Below, piece after piece: positions 1 through 8,979 of a stretch of DNA of 64,000 bases. The stretch spans positions 6,983,001 to 7,047,000 of the forward strand of contig NZ_CP109485.1 in the NCBI RefSeq assembly GCF_035918235.1. Direction: 5' to 3'. Below the pieces are notes generated by a model. It did no database searches and was not told the DNA's origin. It saw nothing but the letters and a program-made list of their open reading frames with translations. The position numbers and the translations under genes were made by a program. This DNA is from Streptomyces sp. NBC_01445 (lineage in GTDB: Bacteria; Actinomycetota; Actinomycetes; Streptomycetales; Streptomycetaceae). Position 1 is the stretch's first letter; each line of letters begins with the position of its first letter.

Positions 1-36
1 CTCCCAGCGGGATGCCGCTACGAGAGGACGCTCGTC

Positions 37-1377
37 ATGTCGCACGACGCCCCAGTCCCCGGGGTCAGCGCAACACAGGCCCGTGATGCCCGCCGCGCCG
101 GTGTCACCGCCTTCGTCGGGACCACCATCGAGTGGTTCGACTTCTACATCTACGGCTCCGCGTCCGCTCTGGTCCTCGGCAAGATCTTCTTCGCCGAGGC
201 CTCGCCGGCCGTAGGCACCCTCGCCGCCTTCGCCACCTTCTGGGTCGGCTTCCTGGCCCGCCCGCTCGGCGGCGTGATCTTCGGCCACTTCGGCGACCGC
301 TACGGCCGCAAGAAGGCCCTCGTCACCACGCTCACCATGATGGGCGCCGCCACCTTCTGCGTCGGCCTGCTCCCGGGCTATGCCCAGATCGGCGTCGCCG
401 CGCCCGTCCTCCTCGTGCTGCTGCGCATGATCCAGGGCGTCGCGATGGGCGGCGAGTGGGGCGGCGCCGTCCTCATCGCCACCGAGTACGCCCCGCCCAA
501 GCGCAAGCTCCTGTACGGGGCGTTCGCCCAGCAGGGCTCGCCGGTCGGCAACCTCCTCGCCACGCTCGCCTTCCTCGGCATCGCCCAACTCCCGGACGCC
601 GCCTTCGAGTCCTGGGGCTGGCGCGTCCCGTTCCTCTTCTCCGCCGTACTCGTCGCCGTCGGCCTGTTCATCCGCCTGCGGCTCGCCGAGACCCCCGAGA
701 TGGCCGCGGCCCTGGAGCGCAAGCAGACGTCCAAGCTGCCCATCAAGGACGTCCTGACCCGCTCGCCGATGCTGGTCCTGCTCGGTGTGCTCGCCGGCAC
801 GGCCGGGGTCGCGATCACCTACGTCAAGACGACCTTCGCCCTGTCCTGGGCCACCTCCGACCTCGGTTTCGACCGCACGTCGTTCCTGACCGTCATCTCG
901 CTCGCGCTGGTCGTCCAGGTCGTCGTGCAGCCCTTCGGCGCGGTCCTCGCGAGCAAGTGGCCCGTGCGCAAAGCCGTGTTGTGGATGCTGCTGCCCGAAT
1001 TCGTCGTGCTGCCGCTGATGTTCGTCCTCGTCGGGACCGGCAACTTCTGGCTGGCCGTCCTCGGCATGGGCCTCGCCACCTTCCCGCACGCCATGTACTA
1101 CGCGGCGCTCGCCGGCATCCTCGCCCGGGTCTTCCCCGTCGAGGTCCGCTACACCGGCATGTCCCTCTCGTACCAGCTGTGCACGACGCTGTTCGCCGGG
1201 ACGGCGCCGATCGTCTCCCAGTACCTGCTCAACGCCACCGGCTCCATCTGGCCCGTCGTCGCGCTCGGCCTCGGCTACACCCTCGTGACCCTCGCCGGTG
1301 TCCTGCCGCTGCTCGCCCGTACCGCCGCCGCGCCGGAGCCGGCCGCCGTCACCACCCGCACCGCCTCCCACGCCTGA
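37..1377 (+). CDS. MFS transporter, metabolite:H+ symporter (MHS) family
   Basis: A 446-residue polytopic membrane protein that probably imports an organic acid or similar metabolite with protons. The N-terminal segment EWFDFYIYGSAS and the loop GHFGDRYGRKKAL are hallmarks of the MHS branch (KgtP/ProP/ShiA relatives), and the length fits 12 helices. The ATG follows GAGAGGA about 10 bases upstream. It opens a tight operon with two acyl-CoA dehydrogenases and a CoA-transferase, so the substrate is plausibly a carboxylate that those enzymes activate and oxidise. That is inference, and the exact substrate cannot be read from sequence. The promoter lies outside the window, because only 36 bases precede the start. 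Confidence 0.9.
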   Translation: MSHDAPVPGVSATQARDARRAGVTAFVGTTIEWFDFYIYGSASALVLGKIFFAEASPAVGTLAAFATFWVGFLARPLGGVIFGHFGDRYGRKKALVTTLTMMGAATFCVGLLPGYAQIGVAAPVLLVLLRMIQGVAMGGEWGGAVLIATEYAPPKRKLLYGAFAQQGSPVGNLLATLAFLGIAQLPDAAFESWGWRVPFLFSAVLVAVGLFIRLRLAETPEMAAALERKQTSKLPIKDVLTRSPMLVLLGVLAGTAGVAITYVKTTFALSWATSDLGFDRTSFLTVISLALVVQVVVQPFGAVLASKWPVRKAVLWMLLPEFVVLPLMFVLVGTGNFWLAVLGMGLATFPHAMYYAALAGILARVFPVEVRYTGMSLSYQLCTTLFAGTAPIVSQYLLNATGSIWPVVALGLGYTLVTLAGVLPLLARTAAAPEPAAVTTRTASHA

Positions 1378-1394
1378 CCCGGAGTGATCCCCCG

Positions 1395-3095
1395 ATGAAC
1401 TACGCCGACCGCGACCCCGCGCTGCGCCCCTTCCTCGACCGTGTCCTGTCCGCCGACGACCGGGCCCGCGTCGAACCGCTCCTGACCGAACTCGGCGCGC
1501 TCGCGGCCGGTGACCTCGACCGGCAGGCCGCGCTCGCCGACGCCAACCCGCCCCGCCTGGTCCAGTACGCGCCCGGCGGCGAACGCGTCGACGAGATCGA
1601 GTACCACCCGGCCCACGACCGCGCCGCCGCCATCGCCTACGAGGAGTTCGGGCTCGCCGCGATGTCGCACCGCCCCGGCGTCCACGGCTGGCCGTCCAAG
1701 GTCCCGCACACCGTCAAGTACGCCCTGTCCTACCTTTATGTGCAGTCCGAGTTCGGCATGGCCTGCCCGCTGTCCATGACGGACTCGGCCGCCCGCATCC
1801 TGCGCCTGTTCGACCCCGAGCGGTACGCGGACGAGATCGCCGCGCTCTCCTCCACCGACCCCGAACTGCGGGCCACGGGCGCGATGTTCATGACGGAGAA
1901 GCAGGGCGGCACGGACGTCGGCCTGACGGAGACCGTCGCCACCGACCGGGGTGCGCACTGGACGCTCACCGGCAAGAAGTGGTTCGCGTCCAACCCGGGC
2001 GCCGACGTGATCCTCACCCTCGCCCGCGTCCCCGGCCAGGGCGAGGGCACCCGTGGCCTCGGCATGTTCCTCGTCCCGCGGCTGCGCCCCGAGGGCACCC
2101 GCAACGCGATCCGCATCGACCGCCTCAAGGACAAGCTCGGCTCGAAGTCCATCGCGAGCGGCGAGGTCACCCTCGAAGAGGCCTACGCGACCCCCGTCGG
2201 CCAACTCACCAACGGATTCCGGCAGATGGCCGAGATGCTCAACGTCTCCCGACTGTCCAACGCCATGCGCGCCACCGCCCTGATGCGCCGCGCCGTCCGC
2301 GAGTCCGTCGACCACACCCGCGTACGCCACGTCTTCGGCAAGCCGCTCTTCGAGCAGCCCCTGATGCGGGCCACGCTCCTGCCGATGATCATCGACACGG
2401 AGGGGGCGCTCGCGCTCGTCCTGGAGGCGGCCGCCCGCCTGACGGCCGCGGACGAAGGAGCCGCCGACGGTGAAGGAGGGGCGGCCCGCGAGCTCGTCCG
2501 CGTCCTCACCCCGCTCGCCAAGCACACCCTGTGCAAGCGCGCCCGGACCGTCACCGGCGAGGCCATGGAGATCCGCGGCGGCAACGGCTACATCGAGGAC
2601 TGGGTCAACCCCCGGCTCGTGCGCGACGCGCACCTCGGCTCCATCTGGGAGGGCTCCTCGAACGTCATCGCGCTCGACGTGCTGCGCTGCATGCGCCGCC
2701 AGGGCGCCCACCGCACCCTCGCCGACACGTACGGCGGCCGCGCGGAGACGCGGGGCCGCTGGGAGCTGCTGCGCAAGAAGGGCGACGTGCTCCTCGAACT
2801 CCCGGCCGATGAACAGGAGATGAGGATCGGCCGGTACGCCGACGAGCTCACGCGCGCCGTCATGGAGACCCTCCTGTACGACCAGGCCGCCCACGAGACG
2901 GAGACCACCGGCAACGGCCGCGCCCTCCTCGTCGCCCGCACCTGCACCGCGCTCCTCGACGACCCGGACACCCCGCCCCGCGCCGCACTGGACCACCTGG
3001 CCGAACTGGCCGAGGGTGGACTGGTCGCGCCCAGCACGGCACAGAAGACCCCGGCGAAGGAGAACACTGTGAAGGAGCCCGCCGCACATGCCTGA
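1395..3095 (+). CDS. AidB-like acyl-CoA dehydrogenase
   Basis: A 566-residue flavoprotein of the long acyl-CoA dehydrogenase subgroup related to E. coli AidB. Visible signatures are MTEKQGGTDVG and GKKWFASNPGAD (flavin and substrate region), RLKDKLGSKSIASGEV, RHVFGKPLFEQPLMR, and a C-terminal GGNGYIEDWVNPRLVRDAH followed by SIWEGSSNVIALDVLR. All of these match AidB-type enzymes. The frame is open far upstream, but ATG 1395 is preferred because the homologous protein starts there, 17 bases after the transporter stop. It overlaps the next gene by 8 bases, indicating translational coupling. Its probable role is oxidation of an acyl-CoA made by the adjacent CoA-transferase. A DNA-alkylation role like AidB is less likely in this context. 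Confidence 0.9.
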   Translation: MNYADRDPALRPFLDRVLSADDRARVEPLLTELGALAAGDLDRQAALADANPPRLVQYAPGGERVDEIEYHPAHDRAAAIAYEEFGLAAMSHRPGVHGWPSKVPHTVKYALSYLYVQSEFGMACPLSMTDSAARILRLFDPERYADEIAALSSTDPELRATGAMFMTEKQGGTDVGLTETVATDRGAHWTLTGKKWFASNPGADVILTLARVPGQGEGTRGLGMFLVPRLRPEGTRNAIRIDRLKDKLGSKSIASGEVTLEEAYATPVGQLTNGFRQMAEMLNVSRLSNAMRATALMRRAVRESVDHTRVRHVFGKPLFEQPLMRATLLPMIIDTEGALALVLEAAARLTAADEGAADGEGGAARELVRVLTPLAKHTLCKRARTVTGEAMEIRGGNGYIEDWVNPRLVRDAHLGSIWEGSSNVIALDVLRCMRRQGAHRTLADTYGGRAETRGRWELLRKKGDVLLELPADEQEMRIGRYADELTRAVMETLLYDQAAHETETTGNGRALLVARTCTALLDDPDTPPRAALDHLAELAEGGLVAPSTAQKTPAKENTVKEPAAHA

Positions 3096-4296
3096 GCAGC
3101 CCCGCCCCGCCGCCCCGCTGGCCGGTATGAAGGTCGTGGACCTGTCCAAGATCCTCGCCGGGCCCTACGTCACCATGTCCCTCGCCGACCTCGGCGCCGA
3201 CGTCATCAAGGTCGAGCACCCCGACGGCGGCGACCCGACGCGCGCCTGGGGCCCGCCCTTCAACGGCCCCGACGCGACCTACTACCTGGCCGCCAACCGC
3301 AACAAGCGCTCCGTCACCCTCGACCTCAAGTCCCCCGAGGGGCAGGAGGCCGTCCACCGCATGCTCGCCGACGCGGACGTGATGGTGGAGAACTTCCGGC
3401 CCGGCAGCTCGCTCGCCCGCGTCTTCGACTACCGCGAACTCAGCGAGCGCTACCCGCGGCTGGTCATCCTGCACATCTCCGCGTTCGGCGACACGGGCCC
3501 GCTGCGCGACGAGCCCGGCTACGACATGGTGGCCCAGGCCTCGGCCGGCCTGATGTCCCTGACCGGCGAACCCGACGGGCCGCCCGTCAAGGCCGGTTAC
3601 GCGATGGGCGACCTCGGCGCCGCCCTCTTCGGCCTCATCGGCGTCAACGCGGCACTCGTCGAACGCGAGCGCACGGGCCACGGCCAGTACGTCACGACCT
3701 CCCTGTACGAGTCCCAGCTCGCCCTGCACATCAACTGGGCGACCGGCTACTTCGCCACCGGGGAGCGCCCCACCCGCCTCGGCTCCGGCCACCCGAGCCT
3801 CGTCCCGTACCAGGCCTACCCGGCGTCCGACGGGCACTTCGTGATCGCCGTCGGCAGCGACGGCCTCTTCCGCAAGCTGAGCGAGGCGCTCGGCCACCCG
3901 GAGTGGGCCGACGACCCGCGCTTCGCCACCAACCGGGCCCGCGTCACGCACCGCACGGCCCTCAACGCCAAGCTGGAGTCCGTCCTCGTCGACGACACCG
4001 TGGCCAACTGGTGCGCCCTGCTGAAGCCGCGCGGCGTCCCCGTCGCGCCGATCCGCACCCTCGACGAGGTCTACGACTGCCCGCAGACCGAGGCGCTCGG
4101 CATGGTCCAGAAGGTCGACCACCCGGACGTGGGCCCGCTCCAGCAGGTCGCCTTCCCCGTCACCTTCCGCGGCGAGCGCCCGGCGGTGCGCACCGCCCCG
4201 CCCACCCTCGGCCTGCACAGCCGGGACATACTCACCGAACTCGGCTACGACGAGTCCGCCATCGACCGCCTGCTCGACCACCCTCAAGGAGCCTGA
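3088..4296 (+). CDS. CaiB/BaiF family (class III) CoA-transferase
   Basis: A 402-residue family III CoA-transferase that moves CoA between acyl-CoA and a free carboxylate. The N-terminus LAGMKVVDLSKILAGPYVTM and the segment GYDMVAQASAGLMSLTGEP are typical. The Asp of YDMVAQA is the expected nucleophile that forms the acyl-anhydride intermediate. ATG 3088 overlaps the previous gene by 8 bases, and the next start is 2 bases after its stop. Pairing with a glutaryl-CoA-dehydrogenase-like enzyme resembles the SUGCT/GCDH pair of glutarate metabolism, so a dicarboxylate such as glutarate is a reasonable substrate. Carnitine, oxalate or steroid acids cannot be excluded. Confidence 0.92.
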   Translation: MPEQPRPAAPLAGMKVVDLSKILAGPYVTMSLADLGADVIKVEHPDGGDPTRAWGPPFNGPDATYYLAANRNKRSVTLDLKSPEGQEAVHRMLADADVMVENFRPGSSLARVFDYRELSERYPRLVILHISAFGDTGPLRDEPGYDMVAQASAGLMSLTGEPDGPPVKAGYAMGDLGAALFGLIGVNAALVERERTGHGQYVTTSLYESQLALHINWATGYFATGERPTRLGSGHPSLVPYQAYPASDGHFVIAVGSDGLFRKLSEALGHPEWADDPRFATNRARVTHRTALNAKLESVLVDDTVANWCALLKPRGVPVAPIRTLDEVYDCPQTEALGMVQKVDHPDVGPLQQVAFPVTFRGERPAVRTAPPTLGLHSRDILTELGYDESAIDRLLDHPQGA

Positions 4297-4298
4297 TC

Positions 4299-5480
4299 AT
4301 GCCGTTCGCCGCCCTCGACCCCGTCGACCCGCTGAACCTCGAAGCGCTCCTGACCGACGAGGAGCGGGCCGTGCGCGACACGGTCCGCCAGTACCTCGAC
4401 GACAAGGTCGAGCCGCACATCGCCGAGTGGTTCGAGTCCGGCGAGCTGCCGAACCTGCCCGAACTTGCCCGTGAATTCGGCAAGATGGGCCTGCTCGGCA
4501 TGCACCTGGAGGGCTACGGGTGCGCCGGCATGTCGGCCCGCGCCTACGGCATCGCGTGCCGCGAGCTGGAGGCGACGGACTCGGGCCTGCGCTCCTTCGT
4601 TTCCGTGCAGGGCTCCCTGGCCATGTTCGCGATCCACCGCTTCGGCTCCGAGGAGCAGAAGCAGGAGTGGCTGCCGCGCATGGCGGAGGGCGAGGCCATC
4701 GGCTGCTTCGGCCTGACCGAGCCCGACCACGGCTCCGACCCGTCGTCCATGACGACGCGCGCCCGGCGTGACGGCGACGACTGGATCCTCGACGGCCGCA
4801 AGATGTGGATCACGAACGGCTCGGTCGCGGCCGTCGCCGTCGTGTGGGCGCAGACCGAGGACGGGGTGCGCGGCTTCGTCGTGCCCACCGACACCCCCGG
4901 CTTCTCGGCGCCGCTGATCAAGCACAAGATGTCGCTGCGGGCGAGCGTGACCAGCGAGCTGGTCCTCGACGGCGTACGCCTGCCCGCGTCCGCCCGGCTT
5001 CCTGAGGCGCGTGGTGTGGGCGCGCCGCTGACCTGCCTGAACGAGGCGCGCTACGGCATCGTGTGGGGCGTCACCGGCGCCGCGCGCTCGGCCTGGCAGG
5101 CGGCCGCCGACTACGCGGGCCAGCGCGAGCAGTTCGGCAAGCCGATCGCCGCGTTCCAGCTCACGCAGCAGAAGCTCGTCGACATGGCGCTCGAACTCCA
5201 CAAGGCGACGCTGACGGCGCTGCGCCTGGCCGACCTGAAGGACTCGCCCGCCGGTGTCCACCCGGCGCAGATCAGCTTCGGCAAGCTGAACAACGTCCGC
5301 GAGGCCATCGAGATCTGCCGCACCGCCCGCACGATCCTCGGCGCCAACGGCATCTCGCTGGAGTACCCGGTGATCCGTCACGCCAACAACCTTGAGTCCG
5401 TGCTCACTTACGAGGGCACGTCGGAGATGCACACACTGGCGCTCGGCCAGGCGCTCACGGGTCACGCGGCCTTCCGTTAG
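4299..5480 (+). CDS. acyl-CoA dehydrogenase, glutaryl-CoA dehydrogenase-like
   Basis: A 393-residue acyl-CoA dehydrogenase, the usual family length. RSFVSVQGSLAM, CFGLTEPDHGSDPSSM, and the C-terminal LTYEGTSEMHTLALGQALTG closely follow the pattern of glutaryl-CoA dehydrogenases. In those enzymes the Glu of TYEGT is the catalytic base, and the reaction couples oxidation with decarboxylation to crotonyl-CoA. The frame stays open upstream into the CoA-transferase, but ATG 4299 sits two bases after that gene's stop and follows AAGGAG, so it is the natural start. It is the last gene of the operon. True glutaryl-CoA activity, as opposed to another short-chain substrate, is inferred. Confidence 0.88.
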   Translation: MPFAALDPVDPLNLEALLTDEERAVRDTVRQYLDDKVEPHIAEWFESGELPNLPELAREFGKMGLLGMHLEGYGCAGMSARAYGIACRELEATDSGLRSFVSVQGSLAMFAIHRFGSEEQKQEWLPRMAEGEAIGCFGLTEPDHGSDPSSMTTRARRDGDDWILDGRKMWITNGSVAAVAVVWAQTEDGVRGFVVPTDTPGFSAPLIKHKMSLRASVTSELVLDGVRLPASARLPEARGVGAPLTCLNEARYGIVWGVTGAARSAWQAAADYAGQREQFGKPIAAFQLTQQKLVDMALELHKATLTALRLADLKDSPAGVHPAQISFGKLNNVREAIEICRTARTILGANGISLEYPVIRHANNLESVLTYEGTSEMHTLALGQALTGHAAFR

Positions 5481-5528
5481 GCCCCGCTGTCCCGGAAGCC
5501 GGGGAAGCCCTTCCCTCGGCGGCCCGCT

Positions 5529-5565
5529 CCTGCCAGTATCTGACGACTCGTCAGATACTGGCAGG
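5529..5565. promoter_or_regulatory. perfect 37-bp palindrome, probable TetR-type operator
   Basis: Two 18-base arms (5529-5546 and 5548-5565) pair perfectly around a single central base. The core is TCTGACGACTCGTCAGA. The right arm runs into the AGGAGG ribosome-binding site of the thiolase gene at 5577. The shape suggests a binding site for a dimeric repressor. As RNA it could also fold over the ribosome-binding site. The core CTGAC-N4-CGTCAG recurs at 16672-16686, before another acyl-CoA operon. Confidence 0.75.
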
Positions 5566-5576
5566 AGGCCGTTTCC

Positions 5577-6770
5577 ATGGGCAAGGCGTACATAGTCGGC
5601 GTCGGGATGACCAGGTTCGAGAAGCCCGAGAGCCGCGACTGGCAGTACTGGGACATGGCGAAAGAGGCCGGGACCAAGGCCCTCGGCGACGCCGGAATCT
5701 CTTACGAGGACGTGGAGCAGGTCCCCGTCGGCTACTGCTTCCAGGCCTCGACCGCCGGGCAGCGCGCGGTCTACGAACTCGGCCTGACCGGCGTCCCCGT
5801 CTACAACGTCAACAACAACTGCGCGACGGGTTCGAGCGCGCTGATGCTCGCCCGCCAGTTCGTCGAGGGCGGCCTCAACGACTGCGTGCTGGCGCTCGGC
5901 TTCGAGAAGATGCAGCGCGGCGCGCTCGGCGGGGGAGCCGACGGCGGCGACTTCAAGACGTCACCCGTAGCCAGGCACTACGGCATCATGGCCGCGAAGC
6001 ACGGCTTCGAGATGTCCCCGCCCACCGCCCAGATCTTCGGCGACGCGGCCCGCGAGCACATGGAGAAGTACGGCACGACCGAGGCCCAGCTCGCCGCCGT
6101 CGGGGCCAAGAACCACCGGCACTCCGTGAACAACCCGTACGCCCAGTTCCAGGACCCGTACACCGTCGACGAGATCCTCGCCGCGAAGACCATCCACGCG
6201 CCGCTCACCAAGCTCCAGTGCTCACCCACCTCGGACGGCGCTGCGGCGGCCGTCGTCGTGTCGGAGCGGTTCGTCGAACTCCACGACCTGGGCGACCAGG
6301 CCGTGGAGATCGCCGCGCAGGCCATGACGACCGACACGGGGGAGTCCTTCACCTCCGGCTCCTGCATCGACGTCGTCGGCCAGCCCATGTCACGCGCCGC
6401 CGCCACCCGCGTCTACGAGGACTCCGGGCTCGGCATCGAGGACGTCGACGTGATCGAGCTGCACGACTGCTTCTCCGTCAACGAACTGCTCACCTACGAG
6501 GCGCTCGGCATGTGCGCTCCGGGCGCCTCCGGCAAGCTCGTCGAGGAGGGTGCGACGACGTACGGCGGACGCTGGGTCGTGAACCCCTCCGGCGGCCTCA
6601 TCTCCAAGGGCCACCCGCTCGGCGCGACGGGCATCGCGCAGGCGGCCGAACTGACCTGGCAGCTGAGGGGCGAGGCCGGCGCGCGCCAGGTCGCGGACGC
6701 CCACGTCGGACTCGCCCACAACATCGGACTGGGCGGCGCCGCCGTCGTGACCATGCTGCGCAGGTCCTAG
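5577..6770 (+). CDS. thiolase-fold lipid-transfer protein (Ltp/SCP-x type acetyl-CoA acyltransferase)
   Basis: A 397-residue thiolase-superfamily protein. [11 protein letters not shown] holds the expected nucleophilic Cys, [16 protein letters not shown] and the C-terminal [17 protein letters not shown] carry the His residues, and the closing [11 protein letters not shown] is conserved. These are features of non-specific lipid-transfer (Ltp) thiolases, which in actinobacteria act on sterol side chains or branched acyl-CoAs, either as thiolases or as aldolases with a DUF35 partner. No DUF35 gene is adjacent. ATG 5577 follows AGGAGG. The perfect palindrome directly upstream suggests control separate from the operon before it, although both run in the same direction. 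Confidence 0.9.
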   Translation: MGKAYIVGVGMTRFEKPESRDWQYWDMAKEAGTKALGDAGISYEDVEQVPVGYCFQASTAGQRAVYELGLTGVPVYNVNNNCATGSSALMLARQFVEGGLNDCVLALGFEKMQRGALGGGADGGDFKTSPVARHYGIMAAKHGFEMSPPTAQIFGDAAREHMEKYGTTEAQLAAVGAKNHRHSVNNPYAQFQDPYTVDEILAAKTIHAPLTKLQCSPTSDGAAAAVVVSERFVELHDLGDQAVEIAAQAMTTDTGESFTSGSCIDVVGQPMSRAAATRVYEDSGLGIEDVDVIELHDCFSVNELLTYEALGMCAPGASGKLVEEGATTYGGRWVVNPSGGLISKGHPLGATGIAQAAELTWQLRGEAGARQVADAHVGLAHNIGLGGAAVVTMLRRS

Positions 6771-6845
6771 TCCCGTCGTAGTCCCAGGGGACCAGGACCG
6801 GGTGCGCCGAAATCCTGATGTACTGACCGACAGCGGGCTGAGACC

Positions 6846-8285
6846 ATGACACTCATGCTTGAAGCCCCTGCCGACATCGCGATATCCCGCAAGGCCGCGC
6901 CGCCCACCTGGCTCATCGTGGCGGCCGCCTGCGCCGGACAGTTCCTCGTCGTCCTCGACGTCTCCGTCGTCAACGTCGCCCTGCCGTCCATGCGCGCGGA
7001 CCTGGGGCTCAGCGCCACCGGGCTGCAATGGGTGGTCAACGCCTACTCGATCGCGTTCGCCGGGTTCATGCTGCTGGGCGGGCGGGCCGGCGACCTGTTC
7101 GGGCGCAAGCGGATGTTCCTCGTGGGGCTCGGGCTCTTCACGCTCGCCTCCCTCGCGGGCGGCCTCGCGCAGGAGGGCTGGCAGCTGCTCGCCGCCCGCG
7201 CCGTCCAGGGACTCGGCGCCGCGGTCCTCGCGCCGTCGACGCTCACCATCCTGACGTCCGCCGTCCCGGAGGGCGCCGCCCGCGCCCGGGCCATCGCGAC
7301 CTGGACCGCCGTCGGGGCGGGGGGCGGCGCGGCCGGCGGCCTCGTCGGCGGCGTGCTCACCGAGGGCCTCGACTGGCGCTGGGTGCTGCTGATCAACGTC
7401 CCCCTGGGCGCCCTGGTGCTCACGGCCGCCGCCCGCTGGATCCAGGAGTCGAAGGCCGGCGGCGAGCGGCGCCTCGACCTGCCGGGCGCTGTCCTCGTCA
7501 CGGCGGGCACCGCGACCCTCGCGTACGGGGTCGTACAGACCGAGGCCGAGGGCTGGGGCGCCGCCGCGACCCTGGTGCCGCTCGGCGTCGCCCTGGCGCT
7601 GATCGTGACGTTCCTCGCCGTCGAGGCACGCACGCGGCTCCCGCTGATGCCGCTCGGCCTGTTCCGGGTCCGTGCGGTCGCGGCGGCCAACGCGGCGATG
7701 TTCGTGTGCGGCATGGGCAGCTTCGCGATGTGGTTCTTCATGACCCTGTACGCGCAGAACGTCCTCGGCTACACCCCGATCGAGGCCGGCCTCGCCCTCG
7801 TGCCCAGCTCGCTCGCCGTCGTCGCCGGATCCAAGATCGCCCCGCGCCTGATGCGCCGCGCCGGCGCCCGGGCCGTCGCCGTGTCCGGCGTCCTCATCAC
7901 GGCCGCCGGGTTCACCTGGCAGTCGACGATGGGCCCGCACGGCAGTTACGTCACCGGGATCATGCTGCCGGGCATGGTGATGATGGCGGGCGCCGGACTC
8001 GCGATGACGCCCCTGGCCTCGCTCGCCACCTCGGGCGCCGCGCCCGGGGACGCCGGTCTGGTGTCCGGACTCGTCAACACCTCGCGGACGCTGGGCGGTT
8101 CGCTGGGCCTCGCGATCCTGTCCACCGTGGCGGCCGGCCACTCCGCCGGGGGAACCGGGCCCGAGGACCTCACCAACGGGTACGCGGCCGCGTTCCGGTG
8201 GGGTGCGGGCATCCTCCTGGTGGCGGTGGTCCTGCTGGTGACGTGGATGCCGCGCGCGAAGGAAGCCCTGCAGCCCGCGAGTTGA
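6846..8285 (+). CDS. MFS drug exporter, DHA2 family (EmrB/QacA type, 14 TM)
   Basis: A 479-residue proton-driven exporter. WVVNAYSIAFAGFMLLGGRAGDLFGRKR holds the conserved motifs of the DHA2 family, and the protein is long enough for 14 membrane segments. The N-terminal TWLIVAAACAGQFLVVLDVSVVNVALPS is the usual first helix with motif D1. ATG 6846 lies 75 bases after the thiolase stop. It is convergent with the response regulator gene at 8301, with only 15 bases between the stops. The substrate is unknown; such pumps usually export toxic compounds or antibiotics. No TetR or MarR regulator is adjacent. Confidence 0.92.
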   Translation: MTLMLEAPADIAISRKAAPPTWLIVAAACAGQFLVVLDVSVVNVALPSMRADLGLSATGLQWVVNAYSIAFAGFMLLGGRAGDLFGRKRMFLVGLGLFTLASLAGGLAQEGWQLLAARAVQGLGAAVLAPSTLTILTSAVPEGAARARAIATWTAVGAGGGAAGGLVGGVLTEGLDWRWVLLINVPLGALVLTAAARWIQESKAGGERRLDLPGAVLVTAGTATLAYGVVQTEAEGWGAAATLVPLGVALALIVTFLAVEARTRLPLMPLGLFRVRAVAAANAAMFVCGMGSFAMWFFMTLYAQNVLGYTPIEAGLALVPSSLAVVAGSKIAPRLMRRAGARAVAVSGVLITAAGFTWQSTMGPHGSYVTGIMLPGMVMMAGAGLAMTPLASLATSGAAPGDAGLVSGLVNTSRTLGGSLGLAILSTVAAGHSAGGTGPEDLTNGYAAAFRWGAGILLVAVVLLVTWMPRAKEALQPAS

Positions 8286-8300
8286 GTGCGCCGGAGGCCG

Positions 8301-8933
8301 TCACAGCCACCCCTGCTGGCGCGCCTCCCGCAACGCCTCCATGCGGTTACGGGTCCCTGTCTTGCCGATGGCCGAGGACAGATAGTTGCGCACCGTCGAC
8401 TCCGACAGATGCAGCTTGCCCGCGATGTCGGAGACCGTCGCACCGTCCACCGACGCCTTCAGGACGTCGCACTCGCGGGCCGTCAGCGGGTTCGGGCCCG
8501 CGCTCAGCGCGGCCGCCGCGAGCGCCGGGTCGATGACCGTCTCGCCGCGCAGGACCCGCCGGACCGCCTCCGCGAGGTCTTCCACCGGACCGTCCTTGAC
8601 CAGGAATCCGGCCGCGCCCGCCTCCATCGCCCGGCGCAGATAGCCCGGCCTGCCGAACGTGGTCAGGATCAGGACCCGGCAGTCCGGGCACTCCTCACGC
8701 AGGTCCGCCGCCGCGTCCAGGCCGCTGCGGCCCGGCAGTTCGATGTCGAGGAGCGCCACGTCGGGCCGCGTCTCCAGCGCCCTGTCGACGATCGCGTCAC
8801 CCGTCGCGACCTGCGCGACGACCTCGATGTCCTCCTCAAGACCGAGCAGCAGCGCGAGAGCGCCCCGCATCATGCCCTGGTCCTCGGCGAGGAGCACTCG
8901 TACGGACTTCGCGGGCCGGTGATCCCGGGGCAT
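8301..8933 (-). CDS. LuxR/NarL-family response regulator
   Basis: A 210-residue two-component response regulator. The receiver domain covers roughly residues 10-125, with the phospho-acceptor Asp in VALLDIELPG, a conserved Thr in LILTTFG and Lys in FLVKDG. A NarL-type helix-turn-helix follows (LTARECDVLKASVDG, KLHLSESTVRNYLSSAIGK). ATG 8933 is chosen because the receiver begins just after it. GTG 8942 is possible, and the longer reading from 9023 is unlikely. No kinase gene is adjacent. The best partner is the HisKA_3 kinase ending at 13561 on the same strand, separated by an inserted-looking block. It probably activates an ABC exporter operon. Confidence 0.88.
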   Translation of the reverse strand: MPRDHRPAKSVRVLLAEDQGMMRGALALLLGLEEDIEVVAQVATGDAIVDRALETRPDVALLDIELPGRSGLDAAADLREECPDCRVLILTTFGRPGYLRRAMEAGAAGFLVKDGPVEDLAEAVRRVLRGETVIDPALAAAALSAGPNPLTARECDVLKASVDGATVSDIAGKLHLSESTVRNYLSSAIGKTGTRNRMEALREARQQGWL

Positions 8934-8979
8934 CTCGTTCACGGGCCAAGGGTAGAGCGGGGCCGGCGACGGGCCCTTC

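Noticed and set aside
1275..3149. Very long open frames antisense to the acyl-CoA dehydrogenase and similar long frames opposite most genes
   Set aside because: In high-GC DNA the frames opposite real genes stay open; their products are Arg/Ala/Gly/Pro-rich without motifs, while the other strand encodes clear enzymes.
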